Assembly (NCBI GenBank): GCA_029433365.1
Contig: JAQTHZ010000001.1
Span: 744,001 to 808,000 of the forward strand
DNA length: 64,000 nucleotides
Origin: Orbaceae bacterium ESL0721
GTDB lineage: Bacteria > Pseudomonadota > Gammaproteobacteria > Enterobacterales > Orbaceae
Direction of reading: 5' to 3'
Positions 62,925-64,000 of this stretch are shown piece by piece; the stretch's first letter is position 1, and every line of letters starts with the position of its first letter. A program made the translations under genes and the position numbers. Under the pieces are notes generated by a model. It was not told the DNA's origin. It did not search any database and was given only the letters and a program-made list of their open reading frames with translations.

Positions 62925-63464
62925 TTAATTATCACTATTTTTGTTTGTCTGGATGTAAATATAGATACCTGATATAGCTGCTAATAGAAGTGATGAGCCC
63001 GGTAAAATAAAGGTTTTAAAAATAGCAAAGAAATCCGTTGATGTATAAAATGTGACATAAATATTGGCAATTCCACATAACATAAAAAAGAGTGACCAGA
63101 GGTAATTAAGTCTATTCCACGATGCATCATCTAGTGGTACCTCTTTTCCTATCGTCTTTTTTAGTAGGTTTTTCTTAAAAAAGAGTTGGCTAATCAATAA
63201 GATAAGTGCAAATAGAAAATTAATGATTGTAACCTTCCATTTAATAAAATCTGGTTCGCGCAAGTATAGTGTTAATCCACCGAAAATAATAATCATTAAG
63301 TAAGAGAAAAGTTCAACTTTCTCTATTTTTTTATAGATTATTAATGTGATAAAAAATGATATTGTTGCCGTTATCATTAATGCCTCTACACCAGCAAAAA
63401 TATCATATAACATCAGAAAGGTAAAAAAGAAGAGTAATGGGATAAAATTTAGTAGTTGTTTCAT
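62925..63464 (-). CDS. yciB: Inner-membrane protein YciB (septation protein A family)
   Basis: This 179-residue protein has about five transmembrane helices and is involved in cell envelope synthesis and septation. MKQLLNFIPLLFFFTFLMLYDIFAGVEALMI opens the family as in E. coli (FxxLP-x-FFxxY pattern), and NRLNYLWSLFFMLCGIANIYV is the conserved C-terminal block. A 20-bp inverted repeat, TATAGGGC/GCCCTATA (63505-63524), lies between fur and this gene and may overlap its promoter. Confidence 0.9.
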   Translation of the reverse strand: MKQLLNFIPLLFFFTFLMLYDIFAGVEALMITATISFFITLIIYKKIEKVELFSYLMIIIFGGLTLYLREPDFIKWKVTIINFLFALILLISQLFFKKNLLKKTIGKEVPLDDASWNRLNYLWSLFFMLCGIANIYVTFYTSTDFFAIFKTFILPGSSLLLAAISGIYIYIQTNKNSDN

Positions 63465-63543
63465 TTGCTATAAACCTGATAACAAATTGGGAAGAGGATG
63501 ATTTTATAGGGCAACCGCCCTATAATCGCGCTTATTTGTTTTA

Positions 63544-63999
63544 CTATTTTGAGTGAAGTGAAGGATCTTTCTTGCATTCACCTGAAGCACAGTGACCATA
63601 AAGATAAAGACTGTGATAGGTCAATTCAACCCCGTGCTGCTTTGCAATCTCTTTTTGCCTTTGGTTAATTGTCTCATCTCTAAATTCAAAAACTTCACCA
63701 CAATCTAAGCAGACTAAATGGTCATGATGTTCTTGTGTTGCCAATTCAAAAACTGCTTTGCCACCTTCAAAATTATGACGTGTAACAATTCCAGCATCAT
63801 CAAACTGATTAAGAACGCGATATACAGTTGCTAGACCAATCTCATCTCCCAGTTCGAGCAATTTTTTATACAGATCTTCAGCGGTCACATGTTGATGAGC
63901 GGGATCACGCAAAATCTCCAATATTTTTAATCTTGGTGATGTTACCTTTAATCCAGCATTTTTAAGGGCAGCATTATTATCACGATCATGATCTGTCAT
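63544..63999 (-). CDS. fur: Ferric uptake regulator Fur
   Basis: This 151-residue iron-responsive repressor has an N-terminal winged helix (LKVTSPRLKILEIL, TAEDLYKKL, GLATVYRVLNQFDDAGIV) and a C-terminal metal and dimer domain with HHDH (91-94), Cys97 and Cys100 (CLDC) and a second Cys137/Cys142 pair (CASGEC). All zinc and iron ligands are present. The ATG is one base from the window edge, so the promoter and ribosome binding site are not visible. Confidence 0.97.
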   Translation of the reverse strand: MTDHDRDNNAALKNAGLKVTSPRLKILEILRDPAHQHVTAEDLYKKLLELGDEIGLATVYRVLNQFDDAGIVTRHNFEGGKAVFELATQEHHDHLVCLDCGEVFEFRDETINQRQKEIAKQHGVELTYHSLYLYGHCASGECKKDPSLHSK

Positions 64000-64000
64000 A

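Noticed and set aside
63505-63524. TATAGGGC/GCCCTATA inverted repeat as the fur terminator
   Set aside because: On the minus strand it is followed by AAAATC rather than a T-run, so termination is not supported; it may overlap a yciB promoter.
1-64000. tRNA, rRNA, prophage or insertion sequence genes
   Set aside because: None was recognised. Accessory regions show toxin, immunity and adhesin genes but no integrase, transposase or attachment-site duplication.

Overview
The window is chromosomal DNA of an AT-rich gammaproteobacterium. Housekeeping blocks keep Enterobacterales-type gene order: xseB-ispA-dxs, zapA-ssrS(6S RNA)-fau, purH-purD, yihI-hemN, uup and pqiABC, zwf-pgl, tolC/nudF/cpdA, and fur-yciB-yciA-cls. 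Proteins align along their length with E. coli homologues from memory, but base composition and spacer style suggest a host-associated lineage such as Orbales (Gilliamella/Orbus-like). That placement is inference; no rRNA or tRNA gene is visible.

Region 1 (1-9.3 kb) is accessory DNA, all on the minus strand. It holds a RadC/JAMM protein with a coiled-coil tail, two related secreted lectin-tipped adhesin-like proteins, a broken toxin relative, and a large polymorphic toxin ending in an HNH-type nuclease with a SUKH immunity gene. The second adhesin is preceded by 20 perfect copies of an 8-bp repeat. A strong ribosome binding site and ATG lie upstream of the repeat, out of frame with the gene at 20 copies and in frame at 18, 21 or 24. 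This is the architecture of a phase-variable surface protein, here in the predicted OFF state. The first 21 bases of the window look like the start of a second gene built the same way.

Region 2 (9.3-28.1 kb) is core: ybfF, rnb, the complete yejABEF peptide transporter operon, isoprenoid genes, zapA, 6S RNA, fau, purine genes, yihI, an unlisted 46-codon membrane ORF, and hemN.

Region 3 (28.2-41 kb) is a vgrG island without type VI secretion core genes. It runs, in transcription order, vgrG, a DUF4123 adaptor, a small helical protein, then a tandem array of Tox-REase-5-like nuclease toxins each followed by an immunity gene. The array is a ~3.55-kb four-gene block (full toxin, immunity, orphan toxin tip, immunity) present twice, followed by a toxin linker lacking its nuclease. 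In the second block the full toxin is split by a 1-base frameshift; in the first the orphan tip is frameshifted at its start. A third adhesin paralogue lies upstream of vgrG.

Region 4 (41-64 kb) is core: pqiABC, uup, a 705-codon EF-hand-like membrane protein of unknown role, glyA, yhcC, sotB, yeaD, rplY with a probable autoregulatory leader, zwf-pgl, tolC, nudF, cpdA, clsA, yciA, yciB and fur.

Two genome-wide habits stand out. Spacers are rich in short tandem repeats with periods of 8, 12, 14 and 16 bp. A dispersed element with the core ACCCTAAAAC, often near a TTTTGATT half, sits in spacers flanking accessory genes.
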